NCBI GenBank assembly: GCA_964556665.1
Contig: CAZKXU010000015.1
Location: 1-45,780, forward strand
DNA from: CAZKXU01 sp964556665
GTDB lineage: Bacteria; Bdellovibrionota_C; UBA2361; CAZKXU01
Length of the DNA: 45,780 nucleotides
Direction: 5' to 3'
Under the pieces are notes generated by a model that had not been told where the DNA came from, made no database searches, and saw nothing but the letters and a program-made list of their open reading frames with translations. Of the stretch, positions 33,639 to 42,787 are shown in pieces (the stretch's first letter is position 1; each line of letters opens with the position of its first letter). Made by a program: the position numbers and the translations under genes.

Positions 33639-35062
33639 CGCGACAACATCACATTACGATCTTTTAAAACAATAGCCTTAGTCATCTCTGTTGAAATATC
33701 CTCAGGATCATCTCCTACAAAAAGCTCGATATTCGACCAGCTCCCGAGAAATGTTTTTAAATCAGCCACGCGAGTACTGAACTCTGCAGTGTTTCCTTCA
33801 TGACTAAATAGGAGATAATAAAGCTTTATGTCATTCGATTGAATCTGATCTAGTAAGCTGCTCATCTCAGCAACAATTGGACCATCGGGGAAGCGGTAGG
33901 AAGCGTTCGCACCAAGATCAAAGTGCCAAGGAACATCTCCGGCAAAGATAATGGCAACTTTAGATGCTGAGCCAGCTAATCCACCACGGCTATTAAGAGC
34001 AACAGGATATACGAGCTCAGCCATGATCGAATTCAGAATATCGACTATACGCATGTTGCTATCCTGATTCACAGCCTTTGACCAGATAACTTCTCTCGCT
34101 GTTAAATACGGATGATTTTCCAAGGGTAGTACCCATTCTGTCGCGGAGGCAGCGTCCGGTAAGAGTGGGTAGACACGCTCTGGAGGTGGAATGCTTGGAC
34201 TGTGAAGCTCAGAACGGAGCGAGGGTAAGGAAAAATTAGGATTAAGCTCGCGTTCAAGTGAGGCGAGACACCACTCATTGCTCGCATTAGTAGCATTGTA
34301 TCTCTCAAAACTTGCCTCTCCTGCTGCTGGATAATTTGTAAAGCCACCTGGTAGTAACTGCCTAGACTGATGATAGGCACCACTCCCACCAGGGGAGAAA
34401 CCTATAGCTACGCTATTCAGACGCTGTGAAGATAAATAGTCATATAAGGTTACAGCGGCTTTCTTTAGCGCTGAGAAATTGGGATTAAAGCATTGCTGTG
34501 TTAATAGCCTTGCATCTCCGACTAAGCCAAGCTGATTCGTAAAAAAATCATTAGCGCCCCATATCCCCGCATCGCCCCAGGCAGGCCCAAGCTCTGCTGA
34601 TGGACCCATATATCTACTTGTGTCTAGAACCAGAAGAGCGTCCCGTGGTGTAATACGCGCATTGGCACGGAGATGGAGAGGCAGTCCGATATCAACTCCA
34701 AGCAGAGTAGCGAATATAAGTTTAGAAACAGACTCCACTGAGATTGAGATCGTGTCAGCTGAACTAGTATCGATGTTAATTAAGGCATCACCTCGTACCC
34801 TACTGCTTATATAATCTTGAGCCGCCTGCTTAGCCTGATCTGTATACGGTAGAAAACGCGCCGCATGCATGGCGGCTGAATCAAGGAGTTGCTGCGTGTT
34901 CTCTCGATCACTAAAGTATTTTTCAAGATCAAATACTAAACTGAAGATAAATATAAGCAGTGGTAATATTAAAGCTCCAACTAGAATGGTAGTTGAGCCA
35001 TTAGAACTCAAGAATCGCTCCTTAGCTCGAGTGACAACATAGCTGCAATTAACTGTAGCCAT
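33635..35062 (-). CDS. tadG: TadG-like protein with von Willebrand A-type domain
   Basis: The 475-residue protein has an N-terminal helix (SSNGSTTILVGALILPLLIFIFSLVFDL, split by the usual D) and the TadG segment QQLLDSAAMHAARFLPY. From about 130 it has a vWA-like domain starting RDALLVLDTSRYMG. The MIDAS pattern DxSxS is degenerate (DTSRY), so metal binding is doubtful. The family is thought to anchor or adhere the pilus at the cell surface. It overlaps tadC by 1 base and tadE by 4 bases. Confidence 0.85.
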   Translation of the reverse strand: MATVNCSYVVTRAKERFLSSNGSTTILVGALILPLLIFIFSLVFDLEKYFSDRENTQQLLDSAAMHAARFLPYTDQAKQAAQDYISSRVRGDALINIDTSSADTISISVESVSKLIFATLLGVDIGLPLHLRANARITPRDALLVLDTSRYMGPSAELGPAWGDAGIWGANDFFTNQLGLVGDARLLTQQCFNPNFSALKKAAVTLYDYLSSQRLNSVAIGFSPGGSGAYHQSRQLLPGGFTNYPAAGEASFERYNATNASNEWCLASLERELNPNFSLPSLRSELHSPSIPPPERVYPLLPDAASATEWVLPLENHPYLTAREVIWSKAVNQDSNMRIVDILNSIMAELVYPVALNSRGGLAGSASKVAIIFAGDVPWHFDLGANASYRFPDGPIVAEMSSLLDQIQSNDIKLYYLLFSHEGNTAEFSTRVADLKTFLGSWSNIELFVGDDPEDISTEMTKAIVLKDRNVMLSR

Positions 35063-35991
35063 TACCTTATCTTGCCTCCTTCTAATTCAGAATTTTTAAA
35101 TTGATTCTTCTTGGCAAGCTCTACGATCTGAATGATTGGTGCTGTAACAAAAAAGATCATCAGGCCGGCGAAGGTGACAAGGAGCGGTACAGTAGCTTTA
35201 ACTGGTAATTTTGCGATCTCTTCTTCCACCGTTTCTTGAAAATAAAGTTGCGTTGAGTCACTAAGCTCACGCAACGGCGTGATTAGTTCACCACCTTCTT
35301 TTTGAGCTAAAGCAAGATGCATAAAGGCATGGCGGAGCGCAGGACATTCGATCAGCTCAGCAACATCATTAAGCGCAACTTCGAATGACAGCCCGGCCTC
35401 AGTCAATTGATACGCAATTCTTAATAATCTAGTCACAGGATCAGGAGATTTATCCTTTTCAAGCTCTAAGACAGTTTTAACAGCGGGGAGAATATCCATA
35501 CCGGACTGGACGGCCATTACCATCCGTTCCATGACAATAGGCAGATAAAATTCCATCTCCCGCCTAAAAGCTGCCCTAAGTTTCTTGCCTCTATATTTCT
35601 CGTAGATCTTCCCAATTAAAAAGCCGCTAGCTGCAAAAAAGATTATGGTGGCGGGTTTGCTCTGTTGTGAGAATAAAAGAATATAGATAAGTGGCAGGAG
35701 GGCAATAATAAGCGGAACAAATCTCTGTCTAAACTTGAATATTTCTCGATCTGAGACCGCATAAAGACCCATCTTTCCAAGCTCATCTCCAATCATCTGC
35801 TGCAGCTTCAAGCATACTATCTTCTCCCTCTCTTCATGTTGGTCATCAATTATCCCATGCTCAAGCAGTAATACTTCGCCAAGATCATAAATAACATCAA
35901 TTGCACTACGCTGCTTAGCTCGTATCCACACATAGAGCGCAGCCACACTCAATGCCGTCACTATTAGAAGATTTAATACCAAGCTATCCAT
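35062..35991 (-). CDS. tadC: Tad pilus inner-membrane platform protein TadC
   Basis: The 309-residue type II secretion F-domain protein has an N-terminal helix, two helices near 95-130, the GspF domain with FYLPIVMERMVMAVQSGMDI and LALAQKEGGELITPL, and a C-terminal helix (VPLLVTFAGLMIFFV). It forms the platform for the TadA motor together with TadB, which ends one base upstream of its start. Confidence 0.92.
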   Translation of the reverse strand: MDSLVLNLLIVTALSVAALYVWIRAKQRSAIDVIYDLGEVLLLEHGIIDDQHEEREKIVCLKLQQMIGDELGKMGLYAVSDREIFKFRQRFVPLIIALLPLIYILLFSQQSKPATIIFFAASGFLIGKIYEKYRGKKLRAAFRREMEFYLPIVMERMVMAVQSGMDILPAVKTVLELEKDKSPDPVTRLLRIAYQLTEAGLSFEVALNDVAELIECPALRHAFMHLALAQKEGGELITPLRELSDSTQLYFQETVEEEIAKLPVKATVPLLVTFAGLMIFFVTAPIIQIVELAKKNQFKNSELEGGKIR

Positions 35992-36843
35992 CTATATCCT
36001 TGTAGTACCCAAGCGCAGCATGTACCAAAGTCCACCAAAAACAAGGGCAATTCCTACTATGAACATCTTTATGCCAACAGGATCGCGTAAAGCCATAAGC
36101 ACCCCTTCTTTATTCGAAGAGAATTGGATTGCGCCGATTAAAATTACACAAGCTGCGACGCCCATAGCTGACATCTTTTGCATTGCTACTGCTGATGAAA
36201 TCTTTCTTCTAAATGACTGCCGCTGCCTTGTTACTTTAGCAAGTCGCTGCAAACATTCCCCTAAACTTGAACCCTCCTTACGCGCAAGAATGAGCGCACT
36301 GCGAAAAAGATCGATATCCGGATGAGCCACACTCTGCGCAAAGCCCCGAATTATATTTTCTTCGTTTACACCGCGCTCGATATCTCCGTTTAAAGTTTCT
36401 AGCTCCTCCTTTACCACCGACTTCGAACTAAAAAGTGTGGCTGATTTACTAAGTGCTGCCATGGGATCCATGCCTGTCCTAACACTTGAGGCTAGTGACA
36501 GTAGAAGGGCTGTATAGTCGCGCTCAAAAGCCTCGGCACGCTTGAATATTTTTCTCTTTGACTTTAGTCTTTCGAGTACAGGTAGAGTAAGAATTAGAAA
36601 GATTGGAAGAGTTGACTTTAGGAATATCGCTATTGCTAAAACAACTAAGGATTTAATAACTATACTTAAGAATAACTTTTTTTGCTGTGAGCCTGTGTGT
36701 ATAGATGGATCAATCAATCTTGCTATGCGCTCAATAATCCCAGACTGCACATCTGATAGTGTCTTCGTATGCGACAAGCCCTCATCACCAGAAAATCCGC
36801 CTAGTAGTGTACGGGCTCTTTCAACATCCGCATCAGCGCGCAT
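35992..36843 (-). CDS. tadB: Tad pilus inner-membrane platform protein TadB
   Basis: The 283-residue F-domain protein has ALLLSLASSVRTGMDPMAALSK, then ARKEGSSLGECLQRLAKVTRQR, and C-terminal helices ending in LVFGGLWYMLRLG. The start overlaps the end of the TadA gene by 11 bases, and the stop touches the tadC ATG. The tight packing shows a single transcript. Confidence 0.92.
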   Translation of the reverse strand: MRADADVERARTLLGGFSGDEGLSHTKTLSDVQSGIIERIARLIDPSIHTGSQQKKLFLSIVIKSLVVLAIAIFLKSTLPIFLILTLPVLERLKSKRKIFKRAEAFERDYTALLLSLASSVRTGMDPMAALSKSATLFSSKSVVKEELETLNGDIERGVNEENIIRGFAQSVAHPDIDLFRSALILARKEGSSLGECLQRLAKVTRQRQSFRRKISSAVAMQKMSAMGVAACVILIGAIQFSSNKEGVLMALRDPVGIKMFIVGIALVFGGLWYMLRLGTTRI

Positions 36844-38215
36844 TGCATGCCTCCTTAAAGAGGATATGAAGGTCGAGTTCTAGTACATTCTGATAGCTAC
36901 TAAGGACAACCGGAACTTCTAATCCCTCCATCATCGCCCTATGTGCACTGAGCTTGTTAACTACTCTCCAGCATGGCACACCTTTGTTGCATTGATATTT
37001 GAAGATCTCACGCTCTCGTACCTGCCCGTCGGCAACCGGCCCAATCTCTGTGACCTCCATAATACGACGCCGCCAGCTCTGCTTACATATATCTACGTAT
37101 ACAATTACCTGCACAGCGGTAACTATCTGCTCATTCAAAACCATATTACTTACCCCTTTCTGCGCTCTGCCAAGAAAGAGCTGTAAACGGGTGATGGCCT
37201 CAGAAGCGCTGCGCGCATGTATTGTTGAAAGCCCGGGATGTCCGGAAGCGCAAACATCTACAAAGGCTTCAGCTGCCTCAGCACTTCTAATCTCACCGAA
37301 GATAATTCTATTCATGGCCATGCGCATGCCGCCTCGGATACACTCACTTGGAGCAACCTTGCCCGCTCCATCTGAATTGTCGTCACGCGTAGTCATGTAT
37401 CTTACATGTGGGTGCTCAAGCCGAATTTCAGGAGTATCTTCGATTACCAGTATCGACTCCCAAGCAGCAATTCCAGAAGCAAGCGCGCGGGTTAAGGTTG
37501 TTTTTCCTGTACCAACTTCACCTACAACAAGAACTGTTGCTCCGGTTTTTATTACGGCCCTTAGGTAATCCATGACAGGGATAGGTGCTAATCCAGTTTT
37601 GACTAGATCATCTACCGTAACCGAGGAGAAGCGATTCAGTCTGATCGTCAAGTAGGGCCCGGACTCACAGAGACAGGGGTGAATTACATGGATGCGCGCA
37701 TGTGTGCCGAGCATGCCATCGGCAATCGGCTTTTTAGTAGTGCAAGTTGTTCCGGCCTTTTGAAGCAACCTATCAACATAGGACTGATATGCTTCCTGAC
37801 TTGGAAAAGAGATATCAGTGATATAGTTCTTCCTACCCTGCTGTACCCCGATCTTACAGTAGTTGGTAACGATGATATCTGAGATCTCAGGATCATCTAC
37901 CAATTCCTGCAATAATCCAAAAGGCTTCTGCTCCCGCTCTAGGTGCTCAAGAATCTCGTCGCGCTCATATGAGGAGAGCTCAAAACCGAGCCTCTCAGAC
38001 ACTCTCTGAATAAGTGCTTGTAATTCAGCATTACTAGGAAGCTCATTAGTAGTTTCTAACTCTGTACTAAATCCTAGTTCACGCTGCACCTCTTCAAGTA
38101 TATAGATCAGTGCAGGTGCGAGCTGTCCACGACTAAGTCGTGACGGCTTGCTTAACGGCACAGCTACCCCAGTCGAACCATTATATCCAAGAAGTTGTGC
38201 GTTAATTCGTTGCAT
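36833..38215 (-). CDS. tadA: Tad pilus motor ATPase TadA/CpaF
   Basis: The 460-residue secretion ATPase has Walker A VLVVGEVGTGKTTLTRAL, an Asp-box-like ILVIEDTPEIRLEHPHVRYM, Walker B RIIFGEIRSAEAAEAF and the His-box GHPGLSTIHARSA. An N-terminal domain of about 60 residues reads GFELSSYERDEILEHLE. It powers assembly, and in some systems retraction, of the Flp pilus. Upstream, 179 bases with a palindromic repeat separate it from cpaB. Confidence 0.95.
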   Translation of the reverse strand: MQRINAQLLGYNGSTGVAVPLSKPSRLSRGQLAPALIYILEEVQRELGFSTELETTNELPSNAELQALIQRVSERLGFELSSYERDEILEHLEREQKPFGLLQELVDDPEISDIIVTNYCKIGVQQGRKNYITDISFPSQEAYQSYVDRLLQKAGTTCTTKKPIADGMLGTHARIHVIHPCLCESGPYLTIRLNRFSSVTVDDLVKTGLAPIPVMDYLRAVIKTGATVLVVGEVGTGKTTLTRALASGIAAWESILVIEDTPEIRLEHPHVRYMTTRDDNSDGAGKVAPSECIRGGMRMAMNRIIFGEIRSAEAAEAFVDVCASGHPGLSTIHARSASEAITRLQLFLGRAQKGVSNMVLNEQIVTAVQVIVYVDICKQSWRRRIMEVTEIGPVADGQVREREIFKYQCNKGVPCWRVVNKLSAHRAMMEGLEVPVVLSSYQNVLELDLHILFKEACNAR

Positions 38216-38235
38216 ATGCTGTAAATTAAGTTTTC

Positions 38236-38390
38236 TACTGGGTCCGCGGGCTTCCAGCTCGCAAACGAATTAAATGCTACTATAATGCGGGCTAGACGGC
38301 GCTTCGCGCCGACTTAAGGAAGCTAATTGCCTTACGCTGCCTGGTAGCAGTGCTTCGCACTGCCCAGGCGCGTCCCGCGGTCCCAGTTAA
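38236..38390. repeat. Palindromic repeat family member C, inside the Tad operon
   Basis: The outer arms CTGGGTCCGCGGGCTTCC and GTCCCGCGGTCCCAG match family members A and B. The middle is longer and contains nested hairpins: CGGCGC-TTC-GCGCCG and CCTGG...GCAGTGC-TTC-GCACTGC...CCAGG. The repeat fills the gap between cpaB and tadA and could reduce read-through or protect a processed mRNA end. Confidence 0.8.
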
Positions 38391-38394
38391 CAAA

Positions 38395-39294
38395 TTACTG
38401 TGGTGTATTTACCAAAAAACCTTCCGGTACCGTTTCCGTCTTTACCCATTTGCCATTAGATAAGGCAAATGATCGTTTCTCCTGAGCCTCTTCATTTCGT
38501 ACTGAGACATATCCAGTAATAACACCTTTTGAGTTAGTAACTAACGGTTTACCTTTGAGCCTGTCGGAGGTATATGCGGTTGTGCTCCAACCCTCACTAT
38601 CACCAGAGCTTCGAAGAGCAAATGCTATTTTACCAAGCGGTATCGCAGTGTTGATGGCCAAACATTGCTCCTGAGTCACTAACAAAGTCACGGTACTTGG
38701 AACACTGGGAGAGGACCCGCCTGCCACCGGAGAGACTGAACGCTCTGCCGATAGTATCCTAACCTTTTCAGCCACTACTGAGGTACGATCCTTCTCTACT
38801 AAAAGCAGATCAACCACTGAGCCTGAACCTGCCCAACCTTCAACAGAGGAGGTGACATCAACTCGAACAGTCATAGCGCGCATACCGGGCGGAATGCGTT
38901 CAACTACTGGATTTGATGTACTTCCAGTAAGATTGAGGTTTTTTCTAAAGAGCGGCAATTCGGCCGGAAGGGCTGCTAAGGTCACAGCATCGCCATAACG
39001 ATCAAGCTCAAGAAGTGTATCGGGGGGAACCTGATGTTTTGGATAGCTCACAAATTTGGTGCGCAGATCACGCACACGTGTGCCAGCAGGTACAAACGCT
39101 ACCGGGACAGGCACTCTAACTGTGTCAAATTCAGCAACTACGGTAGGCTGCGTAACTGCCGCCTGAACTACGGAATCTCTGCGTGTAGCTATGAAGGTTG
39201 CTCCAATTATTGCTGTCGCAAGAATTAGAGCACCCCAAATTCCATTATTCGCTTTTTTTCTAACGTATCCCTTTAAGTTTGATCTTGATGCCAT
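38395..39294 (-). CDS. cpaB: Flp pilus assembly protein CpaB/RcpC (SAF domain)
   Basis: I choose ATG 39294 (MASRSNLKGYVRKKANNG), which has a GGAAC site before it; the longer frame begins at a TTG at 39318. One membrane helix (about 22-40) is followed by a SAF-like beta-clip domain with VAFVPAGTRVRDLRTKFVSYPKHQVPP, and an RcpC domain with GMRAMTVRVDVTSSVEGWAGSGSVVDLLLVEKD. CpaB links the secretin to the inner-membrane platform in the periplasm. It is between the flp pilin gene and the repeat at 38236. Confidence 0.92.
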   Translation of the reverse strand: MASRSNLKGYVRKKANNGIWGALILATAIIGATFIATRRDSVVQAAVTQPTVVAEFDTVRVPVPVAFVPAGTRVRDLRTKFVSYPKHQVPPDTLLELDRYGDAVTLAALPAELPLFRKNLNLTGSTSNPVVERIPPGMRAMTVRVDVTSSVEGWAGSGSVVDLLLVEKDRTSVVAEKVRILSAERSVSPVAGGSSPSVPSTVTLLVTQEQCLAINTAIPLGKIAFALRSSGDSEGWSTTAYTSDRLKGKPLVTNSKGVITGYVSVRNEEAQEKRSFALSNGKWVKTETVPEGFLVNTPQ

Positions 39295-39333
39295 AAAGTT
39301 CCACGTATTAAAAATCAATTAAGATAATAAATT

Positions 39334-39531
39334 CTATGACCCCATATCTATGCCTCGTTGCGTAGCCCAATCACCTGCGCTTGTAAAAAAGCTCTGCACA
39401 CCACCTCCAAAGGTAAGTGCCGCTGCTGAAATAGCGATAGCAATAATAGCTGCCATGCCGGCAAATTCAAGAATCTCCATTCCATCCTCTTTTTTTGCAT
39501 GGGCGATATATTTACTAATCAATTTTCTCAT
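39334..39531 (-). CDS. flp: Flp-type pilin
   Basis: The 65-residue prepilin has a short basic leader (MRKLISKYIAHAKKEDGM) with a prepilin cleavage-like G/M-E junction at 17-19, then the hydrophobic ILEFAGMAAIIAIAISAAAL stretch. The usual Glu five residues after the cut and the following Y are represented by EF rather than EY, a mild deviation. It would form the Flp pilus shaft. It lies between tadZ and cpaB in the same transcript; a GGAG site precedes the ATG. Confidence 0.85.
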   Translation of the reverse strand: MRKLISKYIAHAKKEDGMEILEFAGMAAIIAIAISAAALTFGGGVQSFFTSAGDWATQRGIDMGS

Positions 39532-39558
39532 AACTACTCCTTCAATTAATAAAATAAA

Positions 39559-40965
39559 TTAATTAAAACTAGCCTTAGACAGAAACTCTACTGCTGAGGC
39601 AGCCTCATACTGTGACTGCCCTCCCTCAGATATGTTGGCAACGCTTAGTAGCAGCCTAGGCTCAGGCAATGGTAGAGGCTCATCTATCTTAGAGGCTGCC
39701 TCTATATTGTTTGACTTAGGTGTAAATAAACGCTTGCACAACTTCTGAAGGATCTGATGAAACGCATTGGTCTGAGAGAAAAGCCTCTCCTTCTGCGGCT
39801 CCTCGATAAGCTCAAGATCAAAAAGCGCACTGCTTAGCGCAGAGACAATGGCATTTCCACCTTGCCCATAGATTGAACTACCGGAAGCTGGCCACTTTTG
39901 TCCGTTTTTTGAATAGTTAATGCCTTTTGAGCACCAATCATTAATATCGAGCTTAGCAGCACGTAGAAACTCAGCGCGCATGAACTTATTTGGAAGACCT
40001 GAAGATAACAAGGTATTCTCTATAACCTTAAGTTGTGCGGTCGGAGTAATCAGTCCACGCATTTTTAAAATCTTATCAACCGATGCGTATAACGAGGCGG
40101 GATCATTATTCACGACAAAGAGCACCTTATCTGCTACTCTATATAAGGCCTTCAGAATGCCGCCGCGTGCAGCGCCAACATCAACAACAATGTAATCAAA
40201 GCTAGCGTCAAGAATCTCAAGGATAGATATAAGGGTGCGGCCATAGAGCGCACGCATATCATAGAGATCCTCACTCTCAGCAACAGGAGGCATACAGTAG
40301 AACGTATCAACATCGCTCCAAACTTTGACCAGACACTGCTCTACAAACTCCTGAGTTACCGGACGTGTGCGATCCAGCAACATCTGTAGATTTTCATTTA
40401 TAAATGGCCGTGTTTGTAGAAACCTGCTAAGGTCCTGGGTTTCAAAGTCAAAATCTAGTAAGGCCACTTTTTTATTTTGTGCCACTAACGCCTCTGCAAG
40501 CCCAGCCGCGATGGTTGTAACACCAACTCCTCCTTTGCCACCATCTACAACAATGAGTTTTCCGCTTTTTGTCTTATCCGCTCGACGAGCTAGTAGGATC
40601 ACTTTGCGTAGAAATTCTCCCGCCGTAGTGCTATCAGAGATCGTGTCATCAGCACCCATGCGCGCAAACTGTTCGACACTTGCTAGGCTCTCTAGCTGTT
40701 TATTTATTTTAATAATGATCGGAGTATCAGGAAGAAGTTTTCTAATATTAGATAATTTGGTAGGATCCTTAACTAAAAGCTCATCACCAAGGATAATTAT
40801 CTCCGGAGCGGACTTAAACCTAATCTCCTCTATTGAATATGGTTGCAAATTAATGCGCGGGACGATCTCGAGTTCAAGTGAATCGGATTGAAGAAACTGA
40901 TTAAGCTTTTCAAGAATTCTGTTCCGTGATTCAGCACTGTGATCAATAACGGCAATTTTTAACAT
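39559..40965 (-). CDS. tadZ: TadZ/CpaE pilus localisation ATPase
   Basis: The 468-residue protein has a degenerate receiver-like N-terminal domain (about 1-130, AVIDHSAESRNRI) and a ParA/MinD-like ATPase. The deviant Walker A reads VVDGGKGGVGVTTIAAGL: the signature first Lys is present but the P-loop Lys is replaced by Val, as known for TadZ proteins. ALLDFDFETQDLSRFL and YIVVDVGAARGGILKALYRVADK are further motifs. It positions the pilus machine in the cell. It is the first gene of the operon, and the promoter should lie in 40966-41220. Confidence 0.9.
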   Translation of the reverse strand: MLKIAVIDHSAESRNRILEKLNQFLQSDSLELEIVPRINLQPYSIEEIRFKSAPEIIILGDELLVKDPTKLSNIRKLLPDTPIIIKINKQLESLASVEQFARMGADDTISDSTTAGEFLRKVILLARRADKTKSGKLIVVDGGKGGVGVTTIAAGLAEALVAQNKKVALLDFDFETQDLSRFLQTRPFINENLQMLLDRTRPVTQEFVEQCLVKVWSDVDTFYCMPPVAESEDLYDMRALYGRTLISILEILDASFDYIVVDVGAARGGILKALYRVADKVLFVVNNDPASLYASVDKILKMRGLITPTAQLKVIENTLLSSGLPNKFMRAEFLRAAKLDINDWCSKGINYSKNGQKWPASGSSIYGQGGNAIVSALSSALFDLELIEEPQKERLFSQTNAFHQILQKLCKRLFTPKSNNIEAASKIDEPLPLPEPRLLLSVANISEGGQSQYEAASAVEFLSKASFN

Positions 40966-41225
40966 CTACTTCCCGTCAAACAGTATGTCGTGATAAACCT
41001 TCTATATCTTGTATCGCGAGAATAGAAGAAATGTTTCTTCGAATCGCCGACAAAACCATGCCAACTAACTAATCTTTCAAAAAAATTAATTTAGCTCGTG
41101 AAGCTAGCAGTCTCTATCATTAGAATCAAAACAACTTTTTAGCTTGCTTAATATACGTATTGTTTTGAGCTGTTTTGTACTATTTCGAACAGGAGTAGAC
41201 AGGGTGCGGTCGTAATGAGATCTAT

Positions 41226-41306
41226 GAGGAGGATTCTGACCAAGGATGGTCAAAATCCAACAGACAAAATAACGCTTCGTTATTTTGTCATTCACTATAT
41301 ACTGTG
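41226..41306. repeat. Inverted copy of the hairpin module at 29736-29816
   Basis: The reverse complement matches the first two hairpins of the mosaic downstream of the kinase, with about seven differences in 81 bases. These are ACAGTATATAGTGAATGAC, GACAAAATAAC/GTTATTTTGTC, and TTGACCATCCTTGGTC. It lies between tadZ and the sigma factor gene. The rest of 40966-41332 shows no gene; one 63-codon frame here is only the translated repeat. Confidence 0.85.
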
Positions 41307-41332
41307 TTGAGATTAAGATATTTTTGAAGTCT

Positions 41333-42679
41333 CTAATAATTGCTGAATGCTTTGGTTAAGTCCAGGCCACGCTCGGAGGCGGTAGCAAGCATCTTTTTGA
41401 AAATACGCTTTAAAAAAACACTGATGCTCTCTCGGGAATAGCCGTACATTTTCCCGATATCCTCCAAAGAGTGCGCCTCCTTTCCGTTTAGCCCGAAGCG
41501 TAACTCTACAAGCATCCTATCCGCCTCACTTAGTGAATCAACAAGCGAAGTAATTATAGTGAGAATCTCAGCCCGCCCACTGATTTCTACAGGAGGTAAT
41601 TCATCGGAAACCGTTGCATGAGTGTCATATTCCTCACCATCGTGATCCACCCCAACTAGACCCAGTGGACTTTTACCGTATTTGTAAGCTCTACAGAGGT
41701 CAGAAGCCTCCTTAAGTCTCTTGGGTGTTGCTTTTTCCGGGCCTTGCTTATTCCTCTCTAAATATCTGAGATAAACATCTCGAAAGACTGGAGGGACTCC
41801 TGTCTCGCGTTCCAGCTCACTTTCGATACGAGCCAGCTCCCATACCATCGCCTGCTTTTTAAATGGATAAGTCACTAATCCTTCACTTCGAGCACTTCGC
41901 TGGGTTGCGCTTCTAATCCAGGGAGTAGCATATGTTGCAAAGCAGACCCCGGAATCTGGGTTGTAACCACACACGGCAGTTCGAAGTCCAATCATTCCAT
42001 CTTGAAAAACATGTTCAAAAGATGCCTTATTTCGGCTTACATAAAAATTCGCAATCTTAACAACTAGCGGGGTATATTGAAGCTCCACCACCTCCAACAA
42101 ATGAAAAAGCTGTTTGAATTTTGAGTCAAGCTCGCTAACCTTCGTTCTAAGATCCGAAGTTGCATACCCGAGTAGGCTTTCAAGAGCTAGCAGATCGTCA
42201 AAGATGTGGTTAAAGCTGGAGTCAATTTCAAGCTCAGCTAGTCGCTTAGCTAGTTTTTCACCTCGATTATCTGTAAAGTCTCTATATAATTCTCTAAATT
42301 TATCAAGTTCACTCTGAGCATTCGTCTCGTCCCCACCCAATGCTCTTGTGGCAGCGCTTTCTAAGGAAGTTAAACGCTTAGCAATCGCTGAAAGTTTTCT
42401 ATAGCTACCCAACACCAGTAGAAATGTTTTTAATTTTCCAGTGTCTTCGACTAGTACAGGATCATCAAATGAGCTTAGCTTGATAGTTCTTAATTTTTGA
42501 GCTAATCCAGCTTCTAATAAAAAATCTTTTAATTGAGCATAGAGTGGAGCAAATTGGGACAATGCCTGATCAGAAAACCTCCCTGCTCTACTAACTTTTG
42601 CATCTTCAAGAATAGGCTGCATTGCCTCGTGAAGGGAATGGTTCCATCTCCGTATTCGATTGTTAGATGGGCTCGGCAT
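41333..42679 (-). CDS. RNA polymerase sigma-70 family factor with long N-terminal extension
   Basis: The 448-residue protein has sigma region 2 at about 215-275: FEHVFQDGMIGLRTAVCGYNP, then FATYATPWIRSATQRSARSEG. Region 4 comes at about 385-440: LSEADRMLVELRFGLNGKEAHSLEDIG, then YGYSRESISVFLKRIFKKM. The first ~200 residues are helical and not recognised, unlike RpoD region 1.1. Between regions 2 and 4 the linker is longer than in a minimal alternative sigma. It is not the housekeeping factor by motif. It is adjacent to the Tad operon on the same strand, so it may control it; that is inference. Confidence 0.88.
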   Translation of the reverse strand: MPSPSNNRIRRWNHSLHEAMQPILEDAKVSRAGRFSDQALSQFAPLYAQLKDFLLEAGLAQKLRTIKLSSFDDPVLVEDTGKLKTFLLVLGSYRKLSAIAKRLTSLESAATRALGGDETNAQSELDKFRELYRDFTDNRGEKLAKRLAELEIDSSFNHIFDDLLALESLLGYATSDLRTKVSELDSKFKQLFHLLEVVELQYTPLVVKIANFYVSRNKASFEHVFQDGMIGLRTAVCGYNPDSGVCFATYATPWIRSATQRSARSEGLVTYPFKKQAMVWELARIESELERETGVPPVFRDVYLRYLERNKQGPEKATPKRLKEASDLCRAYKYGKSPLGLVGVDHDGEEYDTHATVSDELPPVEISGRAEILTIITSLVDSLSEADRMLVELRFGLNGKEAHSLEDIGKMYGYSRESISVFLKRIFKKMLATASERGLDLTKAFSNY

Positions 42680-42735
42680 AGAAAATGTATTACAAAATGG
42701 CCTAGATATCGATTGTGTTGATCGAAACTAAAAGT

Positions 42736-42751
42736 ATTATATCATATTATA
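42736..42751 (-). promoter_or_regulatory. Possible promoter of the sigma factor gene
   Basis: On the minus strand two TATAAT hexamers lie 57 and 67 bases before the ATG of the sigma gene (42736-42741 and 42746-42751). A weak TAGATT is about 16 bases upstream of the nearer one. No better -35 is visible, so the -10 boxes are the main evidence. Confidence 0.35.
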
Positions 42752-42787
42752 GAGCTTAATCTAATCTATGGCCGATCCCTTTCGGGA

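Noticed and set aside
36999..37568. 189-codon plus-strand frame
   Set aside because: It is antisense to the TadA ATPase gene, which carries all Walker and His-box motifs.
41104..41295. 63-codon frame starting MNDKITKRYFVC
   Set aside because: The same peptide pattern appears at 29.75 kb because the DNA repeat is shared; there is no ribosome site and no conserved coding signal.
42769..42787. TCCC-TTTC-GGGA hairpin after glmU as a terminator
   Set aside because: The stem is only 4 bp and no T run follows on the glmU strand.
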